DNA of 64,000 nt from Paenibacillus sp. 598K (lineage in GTDB: Bacteria > Bacillota > Bacilli > Paenibacillales > Paenibacillaceae). The translations under genes and the position numbers were made by a program. The stretch covers positions 1 to 64,000 of the forward strand of contig NZ_BFBX01000116.1 of assembly GCF_003851045.1 (NCBI RefSeq), given 5' to 3'. A model generated the notes under the pieces. That model made no database searches. It was not told the origin of the DNA and saw nothing but the letters and a program-made list of their open reading frames with translations. This document shows, piece by piece, positions 1 to 8,140 of the stretch (positions are counted from its first letter, which is position 1; every line of letters begins with the position of its first letter).

Positions 1-49
1 ACGAGATAGGAGTCCGTCTCGTGGGCTCGGAGATGTGTATAAGAGACAG
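1..49 (+). other. Illumina Nextera adapter and i7 index (library artefact)
   Basis: Bases 16-49 match the Nextera read-2 transposase adapter, ending in the Tn5 mosaic end at 31-49. Bases 8-15 (AGGAGTCC) match the Nextera N705 index, and bases 1-7 (ACGAGAT) match the tail of the P7 index primer. This is not genomic DNA. It is unclipped adapter at a contig end, and genomic sequence begins at about position 50. Confidence 0.97.
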
Positions 50-144
50 TTATAATATAGTACTAATTATATTCCTTTTCGAGCGATTTGACAAATGAAC
101 ATTTTTTGGATCTTGCCGATGAGTATCATTGTTAATGACCGTTT

Positions 145-188
145 CAAAAAAAATCCGGTGAAGGCCGTTAACGGACCCTCACCGGATT
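145..188 (-). terminator. Intrinsic terminator of secA2
   Basis: The arms at 152-161 (aatccggtga) and 179-188 (tcaccggatt) are perfect inverted repeats. On the minus strand they are followed by a run of eight T. The hairpin begins just past the secA2 stop codon. Bases 50-144 hold nothing recognisable. Confidence 0.85.
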
Positions 189-192
189 CAAT

Positions 193-2484
193 TTAAATCA
201 GACTAACGCGGTTTTTAAAGAAATGATCATTAATTATATACGTCCAAGTAGCTGAAGGCACGCGCATTCCTTCGATATCCAAGTTCATCATGCCTTCAGG
301 CAGATCCGTGTTTAGGAAAACGTTGACGACATCGCTCTCTATTTTATCGCCGATTTGCTCAAAAGCCTCAATAACCTGGCGATTAAACACATCCAATGGA
401 TTTTTATTGCTTATGCTTTCCAGATGAATACTTTCCCTAACAAAAGAAACATAGTCGAGATAATCTGCCCAGTTGTGGTCGAGCTGAACCAGGTATACAT
501 ATTTTTCTTTTTCGTTTACTGTATCCATTCCGAATTCCTTGCATAGCTTCTGATATATATCAGGTTCTCTTTCTTTCAGTATGCCGGGAATGACTTGGTC
601 CGTTAATACTTCATTCCGCTTGGCAAATAGCGCCTTGCGCTGTTGTTCAATGATATCGGAATATTTATTGAGCGTTTTCTTTATTTCGTAATTTTGCCCT
701 TCAATGACAAGCTGGATATGTTGAATTATCTTTTGAATTCTGGTTCCTTCCAGGGGCCTGTCTTTCTGCCAGTTTTGATATTGCTCAGGAAGCACTTCCT
801 GTAATCCAAAGGTGACCAATATATCATCCTCTAAACTGATAATGAATTTTGAAGCGCCTGGATCTCCCTGCCTCCCTGCTCTTCCTCTTAATTGATTATC
901 CACCCGCATACTTTCATGTAAATGGGTACCTAGAACATATAATCCGCCTAAAGCCGCGACTTTGTAGTACTCCTCAGAGTTTCCTCCGCCTAGTAGAATA
1001 TCTACCCCGCGTCCTGCCATATTCGTTGAGACTGTAACGGCTCCCATTTCACCGGCTTTGGCAATAATATCGGCTTCTTCCTGGTCATGCTGTGCATTCA
1101 GGACATGGCAATCAATCTCTATACGAGTCAACTGTTCGGCTAATTGATTCGACTCCTCTACACTTGCTGTTCCCACGAGAATGGGACGGCCTGTAAGATG
1201 AACAGATGAGATTTCGTTAAGGATCGCTTTCCATTTTGAACTCTTATCCGTATAAATAAGATGAGGATCGTCCATTCGTTGACATGTTTTATTGGGCGGA
1301 ATTACAACTACCTCCAAGTTATACGTCTCTTTGAACTCATCCATTGAAGATTGGGCTGTGGCTGTCATCCCACATCTTTTGCGATACAAGCTCAGGAAAT
1401 GCTGGAGAGTCATCGAACCCAAAATCTTACCTGAGGATTGAACCGCAAGCCCTTCTTTTGCTTCAACAGCTGCTTGCAAGCCATCCGGCCAATGTCTTTT
1501 ATCGGCTAGCCGGCCTGTAAACTCATCGATGAGCTGTACTTTACCGTCACGAACAATATAGTGAACGTTTTTTTTGAGCAATGTTACCGCATGCAGCATG
1601 CAATTTAATTCCGTTAACCTATCATTGTTGTCTATATCATATAAATTTCCGCAACCAAGTATTTTTTCTGCTTTGTCTGCGCCTTGTTCTGTTAAGTATA
1701 CATTTCGGTGGTTATCATCCGTATCAAAATCTTCACCGGGGGTGAGCTGTTTAACAATTTGAAGCATGTGACTGAAGTCCAGACTGGAGCTCCCCATATC
1801 CCCTGCTATAACAAGTGGTATTCTGGCTTCATCGATTAATATGGAATCTGCTTCATCCACTAATACAAAGTGAAAAGGGCGCTGCATCCGATGCTTCACC
1901 TCGTAAACCAGTGAATCCTTCAAGAAATCAAAGCACGCTTGTTTCGCAGTCACATAGGTAATATCAGCCGCATATGCCTCTCTTCGTTGTTCAAAGCCTT
2001 GCCCTTCATTGATACAGCCCACCGAGAGTCCCAGATAACGATAAATGGGGCTCATCCACTCCATATCTCGCCTGGCCAAATAATCGTTAAATGTAAAAAT
2101 ATGAGCGCCTTCGCCTGTTAATGCATTCAAATATGTGGGTAGAACTGCCGAAAGTGTCTTGCCCTCGCCGGTTTGCATCTCTACCACGTTGCCTTCATGC
2201 AGGGCCAGACCAGCCATTAATTGTGTATCATACAAGGTATATCCAATGGTTCTGTATGCCGCTTCATTCACGAGAGCAGCTGCATCTACAAGCAGATGAT
2301 CAAGCGATACTCCCTGATGAACCTTCGTTTTCAGTTCCATTGAGGCGTCAAGGAGTTGAGCATGTGTCCGATTCCTTAACGAAATGGATTTTATTTGTCC
2401 CAGTTTTTCATGATAAGATTTCAGCTTCATCTTGTTCAATGTCATACTAAGCTTATTGTATATGCTGTTATTAGCAAGATTCAT
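193..2484 (-). CDS. secA2: Accessory Sec translocase ATPase SecA2
   Basis: A 763-residue DEAD-box preprotein translocase motor that drives export of a subset of proteins through SecYEG. Walker A is GEGKT (residues 106-110), the DEAD box is at 210-213 inside VDEADSILIDEAR, and motifs TNMAGRGVDI and GRAGRQGD of the second helicase domain are present. The C-terminal zinc-binding tail of housekeeping SecA is absent and the protein is shorter than SecA1 (about 840 residues), which points to SecA2. The ATG at 2484 has GGAGG six bases upstream. No secY2 or glycosyltransferase genes are nearby, so this resembles the SecA2-only systems used for S-layer or autolysin export. The gene looks AT-richer than its right-hand neighbours, which suggests a different origin. 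Substrates cannot be inferred here. Confidence 0.93.
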   Translation of the reverse strand: MNLANNSIYNKLSMTLNKMKLKSYHEKLGQIKSISLRNRTHAQLLDASMELKTKVHQGVSLDHLLVDAAALVNEAAYRTIGYTLYDTQLMAGLALHEGNVVEMQTGEGKTLSAVLPTYLNALTGEGAHIFTFNDYLARRDMEWMSPIYRYLGLSVGCINEGQGFEQRREAYAADITYVTAKQACFDFLKDSLVYEVKHRMQRPFHFVLVDEADSILIDEARIPLVIAGDMGSSSLDFSHMLQIVKQLTPGEDFDTDDNHRNVYLTEQGADKAEKILGCGNLYDIDNNDRLTELNCMLHAVTLLKKNVHYIVRDGKVQLIDEFTGRLADKRHWPDGLQAAVEAKEGLAVQSSGKILGSMTLQHFLSLYRKRCGMTATAQSSMDEFKETYNLEVVVIPPNKTCQRMDDPHLIYTDKSSKWKAILNEISSVHLTGRPILVGTASVEESNQLAEQLTRIEIDCHVLNAQHDQEEADIIAKAGEMGAVTVSTNMAGRGVDILLGGGNSEEYYKVAALGGLYVLGTHLHESMRVDNQLRGRAGRQGDPGASKFIISLEDDILVTFGLQEVLPEQYQNWQKDRPLEGTRIQKIIQHIQLVIEGQNYEIKKTLNKYSDIIEQQRKALFAKRNEVLTDQVIPGILKEREPDIYQKLCKEFGMDTVNEKEKYVYLVQLDHNWADYLDYVSFVRESIHLESISNKNPLDVFNRQVIEAFEQIGDKIESDVVNVFLNTDLPEGMMNLDIEGMRVPSATWTYIINDHFFKNRVSLI

Positions 2485-2520
2485 AATAACCTCCTTATTG
2501 AACCAAAGACGTTGAGTCCT

Positions 2521-2796
2521 TTAGATAAGGAGATCTGGTTCCTTAAAGATTTGAAGCTTGACTAATATTTGCTTACTCTCACAGCTCACTAATCCGAAAC
2601 ATTGCACAAAATGATTGGAAACTAACCGATGTATGACAACAACACTTCGTTGTACTTGTCTAATGTATACGTGTGTTTTATCTTCAAAAATAAAGATGCA
2701 AAGCGGGACCCGATCGTAGGCCGTAAATGCGATTAGAATCTTGACCAAGTAGGGATAAAGGTAAATATTCCACAAACTTTTTTCTCGATTCAACAT
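2521..2796 (-). CDS. Small protein of unknown function upstream of secA2
   Basis: A 91-residue reading frame starting MLNREKSLW. The ATG at 2796 is preceded by GGAGG with five-base spacing, which is why it is chosen over the in-frame start at 2880. It ends 36 bp before secA2 and is probably co-transcribed with it. The sequence has no clear signal peptide or membrane helix and is rich in I/V/F with several Cys. I recognise no family. It could be an accessory factor for SecA2 or an unrelated small gene. Confidence 0.5.
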   Translation of the reverse strand: MLNREKSLWNIYLYPYLVKILIAFTAYDRVPLCIFIFEDKTHVYIRQVQRSVVVIHRLVSNHFVQCFGLVSCESKQILVKLQIFKEPDLLI

Positions 2797-2905
2797 AATA
2801 CCTCCACAAAAAAATAAGCAAAGGTGCCCGGGCCTTAAGAAGAATGCGTTCATCGAGAGCCAAACAGTGGAGAGGAGCACCCTTTAGTTGAAGTTTACCA
2901 CAACA

Positions 2906-2929
2906 AAAAGCGCCCGAGGGCGCTTTTTT
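2906..2929 (-). terminator. Terminator downstream of aguA
   Basis: The perfect inverted repeat AAAAGCGCCC-GA-GGGCGCTTTT is flanked by A and T runs on both strands, so it can terminate in either direction. On the minus strand it lies about 50 bp after the aguA stop codon. Confidence 0.85.
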
Positions 2930-2958
2930 CAATTGATAAGATTGGATCAATCCGGGCT

Positions 2959-2982
2959 CTAGGGCGTGTTTGCACACCCTAG
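2959..2982. repeat. 24-bp palindromic element at the aguA 3' end
   Basis: An imperfect palindrome beginning CTAGGG and ending CCCTAG that includes the aguA stop codon (2979-2981). A closely related element occurs at 22070-22094 upstream of pepT, so this may be a dispersed palindromic repeat. Confidence 0.5.
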
Positions 2983-5042
2983 TAAATCGTCCGCCCGCGC
3001 TCATCCGCGATCCCGGACTTGCGGAGGAAGTAGGTGTTGATCTGGTCCCGCCACTCGCAGGCATGCTTGGCTTGATGAGCCAACCGCTCGCGGATGCCGG
3101 CATGCAGCCCTGGCTCGATCCGTCCCTCCAGTGCATCCCACTGCGCCAGCAGACCGGCCGCACGCTCCGCGCCGTCGAAGTGGGTGTCGTAGATATGCTG
3201 GATGACGGTCTTGCCGGAATGCAGCACATGCGTATAGGGAACATGGTGGAAAAACAACAGCAGCTCATCCGGGCACTGCTCGACCGATTCGTAAATATCC
3301 GACCAAGGCTTGTGATACTGACCGCTATACCCGGTGCCGGTCGCCGTCGTGCGATCGACGCCGATGCCGTCGCGATCGGCGAAGTGATAGGTGCCCCACT
3401 TGTCATATTCGTAGCCGTCGACATTAGGGCCGTAATGGTGGTTCGGATTGACCATCCAGCCGACGCCAAGCGGCGCCGTATACGACTCGTAGATGTCCGG
3501 CGAGGCCATCAGCATGTCAGAGATGACCCGCTCCGTCTCGGCATCCGCGCCAAAGGTCATGCGGATCCAGTCCGAGGCGATCTGCTCTGCCGTCGTCTGC
3601 GGGTTCCAGGTCAGTCTGCCGTAGCCGTACAGATTGGCCTGGGCCAGGCCATGCCCCGTCCAGTTCGCATCGTTGCCGACATTGGTGACGGCGGCGATCC
3701 CGCCCAGCCGCTGGCCGAACAAGCGTCCGCTCGCCGACTCGGCGACGGTGGAGCCTTCGCCCCGAGCATGGGTGTCGAAGTCCAGGATCCGCTTCCACTG
3801 CGGCACCAGATAGAACAGATGGCGCTGCTGCCCCGTATACTCCTGGGCAATCTGCAGCTCCAGCAGATGCTGCGTCCGCTCCAGCCCGCCGAACAACGGC
3901 GATACCGGCTCCCTTACCTGGAAGTCCATCGGTCCGTTCTTGATCTGGAGCAGCACATTGTCCCGGAAGCGGCCGTCGAGCGGCATGAAATGATCATAGG
4001 CTGCGCGGGCCCGGTCGGTGCTGCGGTCGCGCCAGTCCTGCAGGCAGTTGTAGACAAAGCAGCGCCAGATCACCTGCCCGCCGTATGGAGCGATCGCATC
4101 GGCCAGCATGTTGGCGCCATCCGCATGGTCGCGACCATAGGTGAATGGACCCGGACGGAACTCGGAGTCCGCCTTGACGACGAAGCCGCCGAAGTCCGGG
4201 ATATGACGATATACCGATTCGCATTGCTTGCTCCACCACGCCTGCACGCTCTCATCTAGCGGATCGGCGGTCGTCAGCTCGCCCAGCTCGACCGGAGCCG
4301 CATAGTTGACGCTGAGATAGAGCTGGATGCCATAGTCGCGGAACTGCGCCGCGATGTTCGCCACCTCGGGCAGGAAGCGCTCGCGGATCAGCTCCGTCTC
4401 GACCCGGTGCACATTGACATTATTGATCGTGGCCGCATTGATGCCGATCGAAGCGAGCAGCCTCGCATAATCCTTCAGCCGTCTGCTATCGACGCGGAAC
4501 TCATGCTGGTCGAAGAACAAGCTGCGCCCCGCATATCCGCGCTCGACCGAGCCGTCCATATTGTCCCAATGGTTGATCATCCGCAGCTCGTTGCTCGGCT
4601 GCTCGACAAGCTCCAGCCCCTGCAGCTCGGCCCCGGTCTGCAGCAATCGCAGCAGATGAAAGGCGCCATAGAGGACGCCGCGCTCCCCTCCGCCGATGAC
4701 GAGGATGACGCCATCCGCTTCGCGAAGCGAGTAGCCCTCCTCGCCAAGTGATGCGGGCAGTTCCTCTAGGCCACCCTCGATCATCGCAGCCTGCGTGCCG
4801 ATGAGGATGCCACAAGGCGACTCGCCGACAGCGCTGCACTGGCCAAGCGCCGGCTCCTTGCCCAGCAATTGTCCTAATCCGAGGCGCAGCTCCTCGGCCG
4901 CCGACTCCATCAGCGGCGAGTCGCCTAGCATCGTCACGGCCGAGCCGTAGCGCGCGCAGCTGGTTCGGCTAGCCTTGTCTTCGATGAATCGGTAGTTCAG
5001 CCAGGCCAGATAGCCCGGTTTGTTATAGATCGTTGCGGTCAT
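2979..5042 (-). CDS. aguA: Alpha-glucuronidase, glycoside hydrolase family 67
   Basis: Cleaves 4-O-methylglucuronic acid from the non-reducing end of aldouronic acids released from glucuronoxylan. No signal peptide is seen, so it should act in the cytoplasm on imported oligosaccharides. With the ATG at 5042 the protein is 687 residues, close to the 679 of the Geobacillus enzyme. The GH67 core is present ([32 protein letters not shown]). Glu294, Asp373 and Glu401 have exactly the spacing of the catalytic Glu285, Asp364 and Glu392 of the Geobacillus enzyme. A longer frame starting with TTG at 5090 is rejected because it overlaps the promoter of the divergent regulator and has no ribosome site. 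The AraC gene next door is its likely regulator. Confidence 0.94.
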   Translation of the reverse strand: MTATIYNKPGYLAWLNYRFIEDKASRTSCARYGSAVTMLGDSPLMESAAEELRLGLGQLLGKEPALGQCSAVGESPCGILIGTQAAMIEGGLEELPASLGEEGYSLREADGVILVIGGGERGVLYGAFHLLRLLQTGAELQGLELVEQPSNELRMINHWDNMDGSVERGYAGRSLFFDQHEFRVDSRRLKDYARLLASIGINAATINNVNVHRVETELIRERFLPEVANIAAQFRDYGIQLYLSVNYAAPVELGELTTADPLDESVQAWWSKQCESVYRHIPDFGGFVVKADSEFRPGPFTYGRDHADGANMLADAIAPYGGQVIWRCFVYNCLQDWRDRSTDRARAAYDHFMPLDGRFRDNVLLQIKNGPMDFQVREPVSPLFGGLERTQHLLELQIAQEYTGQQRHLFYLVPQWKRILDFDTHARGEGSTVAESASGRLFGQRLGGIAAVTNVGNDANWTGHGLAQANLYGYGRLTWNPQTTAEQIASDWIRMTFGADAETERVISDMLMASPDIYESYTAPLGVGWMVNPNHHYGPNVDGYEYDKWGTYHFADRDGIGVDRTTATGTGYSGQYHKPWSDIYESVEQCPDELLLFFHHVPYTHVLHSGKTVIQHIYDTHFDGAERAAGLLAQWDALEGRIEPGLHAGIRERLAHQAKHACEWRDQINTYFLRKSGIADERGRTIY

Positions 5043-5068
5043 ATGCGTCTCTTCCGCCTCTCGTCTGG

Positions 5069-5103
5069 TATAATATAATGGTTTGAACAATCTCTAGGAG
5101 GGA
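5069..5103 (+). promoter_or_regulatory. Promoter -10 and RBS of the AraC-type regulator
   Basis: Two overlapping TATAAT hexamers (5069-5074 and 5074-5079) and a strong AGGAGGG site (5096-5102) precede the ATG at 5108. No convincing -35 box was identified. The 65-bp gap to divergent aguA probably carries both promoters and any operator. Confidence 0.5.
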
Positions 5104-5107
5104 TACG

Positions 5108-5899
5108 ATGGACTTGTCCTGCTATGCAAGCTTGGACCCGGAGGTACTCCTGTTCGTTGATCGCCGCTGTTATCCCGACTGGGAGATTATCCGGCAACGG
5201 ATCGGCTTCCACGACCTGACCTTCGTCGTCTCCGGAGCGGCCAACTACTATGTCGACCATACGCTGGTCACCGTCCGCGCAGGGGACCTGCTCTACATCC
5301 CTCCCGGTACGGTCCGCGAAGCCTCCACCTCCGCGGACAACCCGATGCACTCGTACGCCTTTAACTTCCACTTGCTCCCGGACGGCCTGCCCTCGCTGCC
5401 GCTGCCTACCGTGTCCAAGGGCTGTCAGACGCCGGAGATGCTGCGCTACCTCAAGGACTTCACCCAGGTCTGGATGACCAAGCAGCAGGGGTACGAGTTG
5501 CAAGCCAAAGGGTTGTTCCTGCTCATCCTGCACCGTCTGCTGCTGCAGGGCGCCCGACTCGGCCAAGCCGCACGCACCGATGAACGGATGGCGATGGCCC
5601 GTTCCTATATCAGCGACCATTACGCAGAGCCGCTGCGACTGGAGACAGTAGCCGAGCTGACTGGCCTGCATCCCGTCTACTTTAGCAAGCGCTTCAAGCA
5701 GGATACCGGCCTCACCTTCAAGCAGTTCGTCAACATGATCCGCATGAACCATGCCGAGATGATGCTGGCCGCCGGCGGGTTCCGCGTCTCCGAGGTCGCC
5801 GAGCGCTGCGGCTTCCAGGATATCAGCTACTTCAGCAACGTGTTCCGCACCCTCAAAGGCTATCCGCCCTCGGCGGCGCGACGAATCCCGCTCGACTAG
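5108..5899 (+). CDS. AraC-family regulator, probable regulator of aguA
   Basis: A 263-residue regulator. The first 100 or so residues form a cupin-type sensor domain (FVVSGAANYYV, VRAGDLLYIPPG). Residues 165-260 carry the double helix-turn-helix of the AraC/XylS family, including ETVAELTGLHPVYFSKRFKQ and VSEVAERCGFQDISYFSNVF. It is divergent from aguA across a 65-bp gap, so control of alpha-glucuronidase in response to a xylan-derived sugar is the simplest inference. The inducer is unknown. The start is fixed by AGGAGGG six bases upstream of the ATG. Confidence 0.88.
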   Translation: MDLSCYASLDPEVLLFVDRRCYPDWEIIRQRIGFHDLTFVVSGAANYYVDHTLVTVRAGDLLYIPPGTVREASTSADNPMHSYAFNFHLLPDGLPSLPLPTVSKGCQTPEMLRYLKDFTQVWMTKQQGYELQAKGLFLLILHRLLLQGARLGQAARTDERMAMARSYISDHYAEPLRLETVAELTGLHPVYFSKRFKQDTGLTFKQFVNMIRMNHAEMMLAAGGFRVSEVAERCGFQDISYFSNVFRTLKGYPPSAARRIPLD

Positions 5900-5975
5900 C
5901 CGCTGCTTGAATGTCGCACGGGCCACCCCGGGCGCTGGCATGGAGCCGCCCTCCCCTGCACGCGGCACACACAGA

Positions 5976-6791
5976 CTAGCCTCTGCCATCCGCCTGGCGG
6001 ATCGCAAGCGGAGCGGGCCCAGCGATATAGCGCACAGGCACCTTAGGCGCCGCAGCCTGCAGCGCCTCCGCCAACAGTCGCATCCCCGGCTCCTCGCTGA
6101 CGGCATGCCCTAGCAGGACGAGACCAAGCGGCCGACCTTGATAGGCGGCGTCGGCGATATAGTCGGGCAGCTCCCACTCCGGCCCCTCGCCCGCTATGAT
6201 CGTGTCCACGCCGTACTCGGCGATCAGCGGCAGCGCCTGCGCCGCATTGCCGCGATAGCCCGCCAGCACGCCTAGCTTGCGGCAGCTCATTCCCGGCTCG
6301 CCGGCATATCGCACGAACGATGTGCCCAATCGCTGCGCCACCGCGCTCGCCAGCGTCTCCAGCGTCGTCTCCGGCACGGTGACGACCGCCGCCATCGGCG
6401 TGTAGGCCTCGATCTGCTGCTCCCAGCCGAGCGCTTGCACCAGCCCCTCCGTGATGCCATCCGGCTGACGCTGATGCCATTGATCGTGATTGCGCCAGAT
6501 CGCCAGCCCGCGCTCCGCGATCCATTGACGTTTGGCATGATAGACGTCGTCCGTCTCCAGCCAGGCTGCTCCGGGATGATGACTATAGTAGGGTCCTTCA
6601 TGAGCGATAATGAGGTTCGCTCCGGCGGCTTCGGCGGCCGCCAGCACCGACTGCGTGGCCGAGAATACGACAGCGACGCCCGTTACCTCCCGCCCCGGGT
6701 CGCCGCAGATCAAGCCATCCACGCCGTTCCCGCCCTTTTTGATTGACAACGCTTCCATCAATTGAATATAAGCTCCGATCGTTTGCTTCAC
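5976..6791 (-). CDS. Nif3-like dinuclear metal-centre protein (DUF34 family)
   Basis: A 271-residue member of the widespread NIF3/DUF34 family, which forms toroidal hexamers with a two-metal site; its molecular role is unsettled. Histidine clusters expected for metal binding are visible (IIAHEGPYYSHH, RNHDQWH, LLGHAVSEEPG). The GTG start at 6791 is chosen because AAAGGGG lies eight bases upstream and the protein then begins just before the conserved fold. The frame could open as far as 6959, but that extension looks like untranslated leader. It is convergent with the araC gene and divergent from the cupin gene. Confidence 0.8.
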   Translation of the reverse strand: MKQTIGAYIQLMEALSIKKGGNGVDGLICGDPGREVTGVAVVFSATQSVLAAAEAAGANLIIAHEGPYYSHHPGAAWLETDDVYHAKRQWIAERGLAIWRNHDQWHQRQPDGITEGLVQALGWEQQIEAYTPMAAVVTVPETTLETLASAVAQRLGTSFVRYAGEPGMSCRKLGVLAGYRGNAAQALPLIAEYGVDTIIAGEGPEWELPDYIADAAYQGRPLGLVLLGHAVSEEPGMRLLAEALQAAAPKVPVRYIAGPAPLAIRQADGRG

Positions 6792-7013
6792 AGTCTGCGC
6801 CCCTTTCGATGTCCGTCTATTCCGTCGGCGCTCTTCCATCTCGCCCACATTATATCCCGAGCGCGCCTCGCCCTCCAGAGAGAAAGGCAATATTATTTGT
6901 AAAAATTCAACCTCTTGCACACGCTCGCGCTCTAGACACCAACCCATAGGCCGTTGCATAGAGTACTACATACTGGTCTCAACATGAGGTCAACAAGAGG
7001 GGAAGGATAGCGC

Positions 7014-8009
7014 ATGGCCGTGTCTTATATGGACTTCACGTCGCCTGACGTGCAGTTCACCTATGACCTGAATCAGAATGTCATCTTTCGCAAGGACCCC
7101 CGCAATTATATCGCCGAGCTTAGCATCCAGCAGCTCAACACGCTCGGCAATGTCTCCCTGCTCGATATTTTCCTGAGCAAGGACAATCTCGTCGAGCCGC
7201 ATTACCATCAGAACGCCTCGGAGCTGGTCTACTGCATCGCCGGCGCTGCCGTCATCAACGTGCTCAACCCGTTTACGAAGCAACTGCTGCACTTCCCGAT
7301 CAAGCCCGGCCAGGTCGCCAATGTGCCGCAAGGCTGGTGGCACTATGACGCGGCCACCGAGGACAATACGCATCTGCTCGCCATCTTCGACGCCCCGGTG
7401 CCCGATGTGATCCTCGGCTCGGACATCCTGCGCCTGACGCCGCCAGAGGTGCTGGCTCATTCGTATTGTCTCGATCGCGAGAAGATCGCGCAGGCGCTGG
7501 CGCCGCTCCAGCAGACTGTATTCATCGGCCCGCCCAAGGACTGTCATCACTCGCAGGTCCAAGGCACACCCGCCGCCAAGCCCACGATCAAGATCGGAGC
7601 TTCGCACAGCAGCCACATGTCGTCGGCACAGGGTGGTTACAGCCAGCCAGGCATGATGGCGCCGGGGATGCAGCACGGTCAACAAGCGGGCATGGTATCG
7701 CCATCGATGCAGCCCGGTCAGTATGCGGGAATGATGTCGGCACCAATGCAGTCAGGTCAGTACGGCGGCATGGTTGCGCCTGCGATGCAGCCCGGTCAGC
7801 AAGCCGGCATGATCCCGCCTGGCCATCAGCCAGGCATGACGCAGCCGGTTAGCAGTTATGGGTATGCCGACACGCGGACGCCCGCTCACGCGCAGTCTGC
7901 CTATGCGCCGCCAGCCGCCCAGTCAGGCGACTTCCCCCATGCCCACTATGGCTCGTATCCCGGACAGCATTACCCGGGCAACGCGCCGAAGCGCTGGCCT
8001 TTTATCTAG
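7014..8009 (+). CDS. Cupin protein with Met/Gly/Pro/Gln repeat tail
   Basis: Residues 1-180 form a single cupin domain with likely metal ligands in EPHYHQNASELVY and WWHYD (His, His, Glu, His), as in germin/oxalate-decarboxylase-like proteins. From about residue 210 the protein becomes low complexity, with four to five 12-13-residue repeats of the type AGMVSPSMQPGQY, then a Tyr/His/Pro-rich end. No signal peptide is present. Repetitive Gly/Met/Gln tails are typical of spore-coat or matrix proteins, so a spore-surface role is possible but only inferred. A GGGGAAGG-type ribosome site precedes the ATG. Confidence 0.75.
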   Translation: MAVSYMDFTSPDVQFTYDLNQNVIFRKDPRNYIAELSIQQLNTLGNVSLLDIFLSKDNLVEPHYHQNASELVYCIAGAAVINVLNPFTKQLLHFPIKPGQVANVPQGWWHYDAATEDNTHLLAIFDAPVPDVILGSDILRLTPPEVLAHSYCLDREKIAQALAPLQQTVFIGPPKDCHHSQVQGTPAAKPTIKIGASHSSHMSSAQGGYSQPGMMAPGMQHGQQAGMVSPSMQPGQYAGMMSAPMQSGQYGGMVAPAMQPGQQAGMIPPGHQPGMTQPVSSYGYADTRTPAHAQSAYAPPAAQSGDFPHAHYGSYPGQHYPGNAPKRWPFI

Positions 8010-8044
8010 CGTTCTGCGATAGGACGCCATTTTCTAAACAAGCT

Positions 8045-8086
8045 AAAAGCGCCGCCTGCCTTCACGTTGGAAGGCGGGCAGCGCTT
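8045..8086 (-). terminator. Hairpin between the cupin gene and thrC
   Basis: A 15-bp imperfect stem (GCGCCGCCTGCCTTC against GAAGGCGGGCAGCGC) lies between two convergent genes. On the minus strand it is followed by TTTT, so it most likely ends thrC transcription. It may also stop the cupin transcript. Confidence 0.6.
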
Positions 8087-8140
8087 CATTGGCGTTTCAT
8101 TAATAATCCGTCGGAACAGACGAGACCAGCGCTTATGCGA

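Noticed and set aside
2970-4259. Long plus-strand open frame antisense to aguA
   Set aside because: It is the GC-rich shadow of a gene with intact GH67 catalytic residues on the other strand and has no ribosome site or family resemblance.
5043-5090. N-terminal extension of aguA from a TTG at 5090
   Set aside because: It overlaps the -10 region of the divergent promoter and lacks a ribosome site; the ATG at 5042 gives the normal family length.
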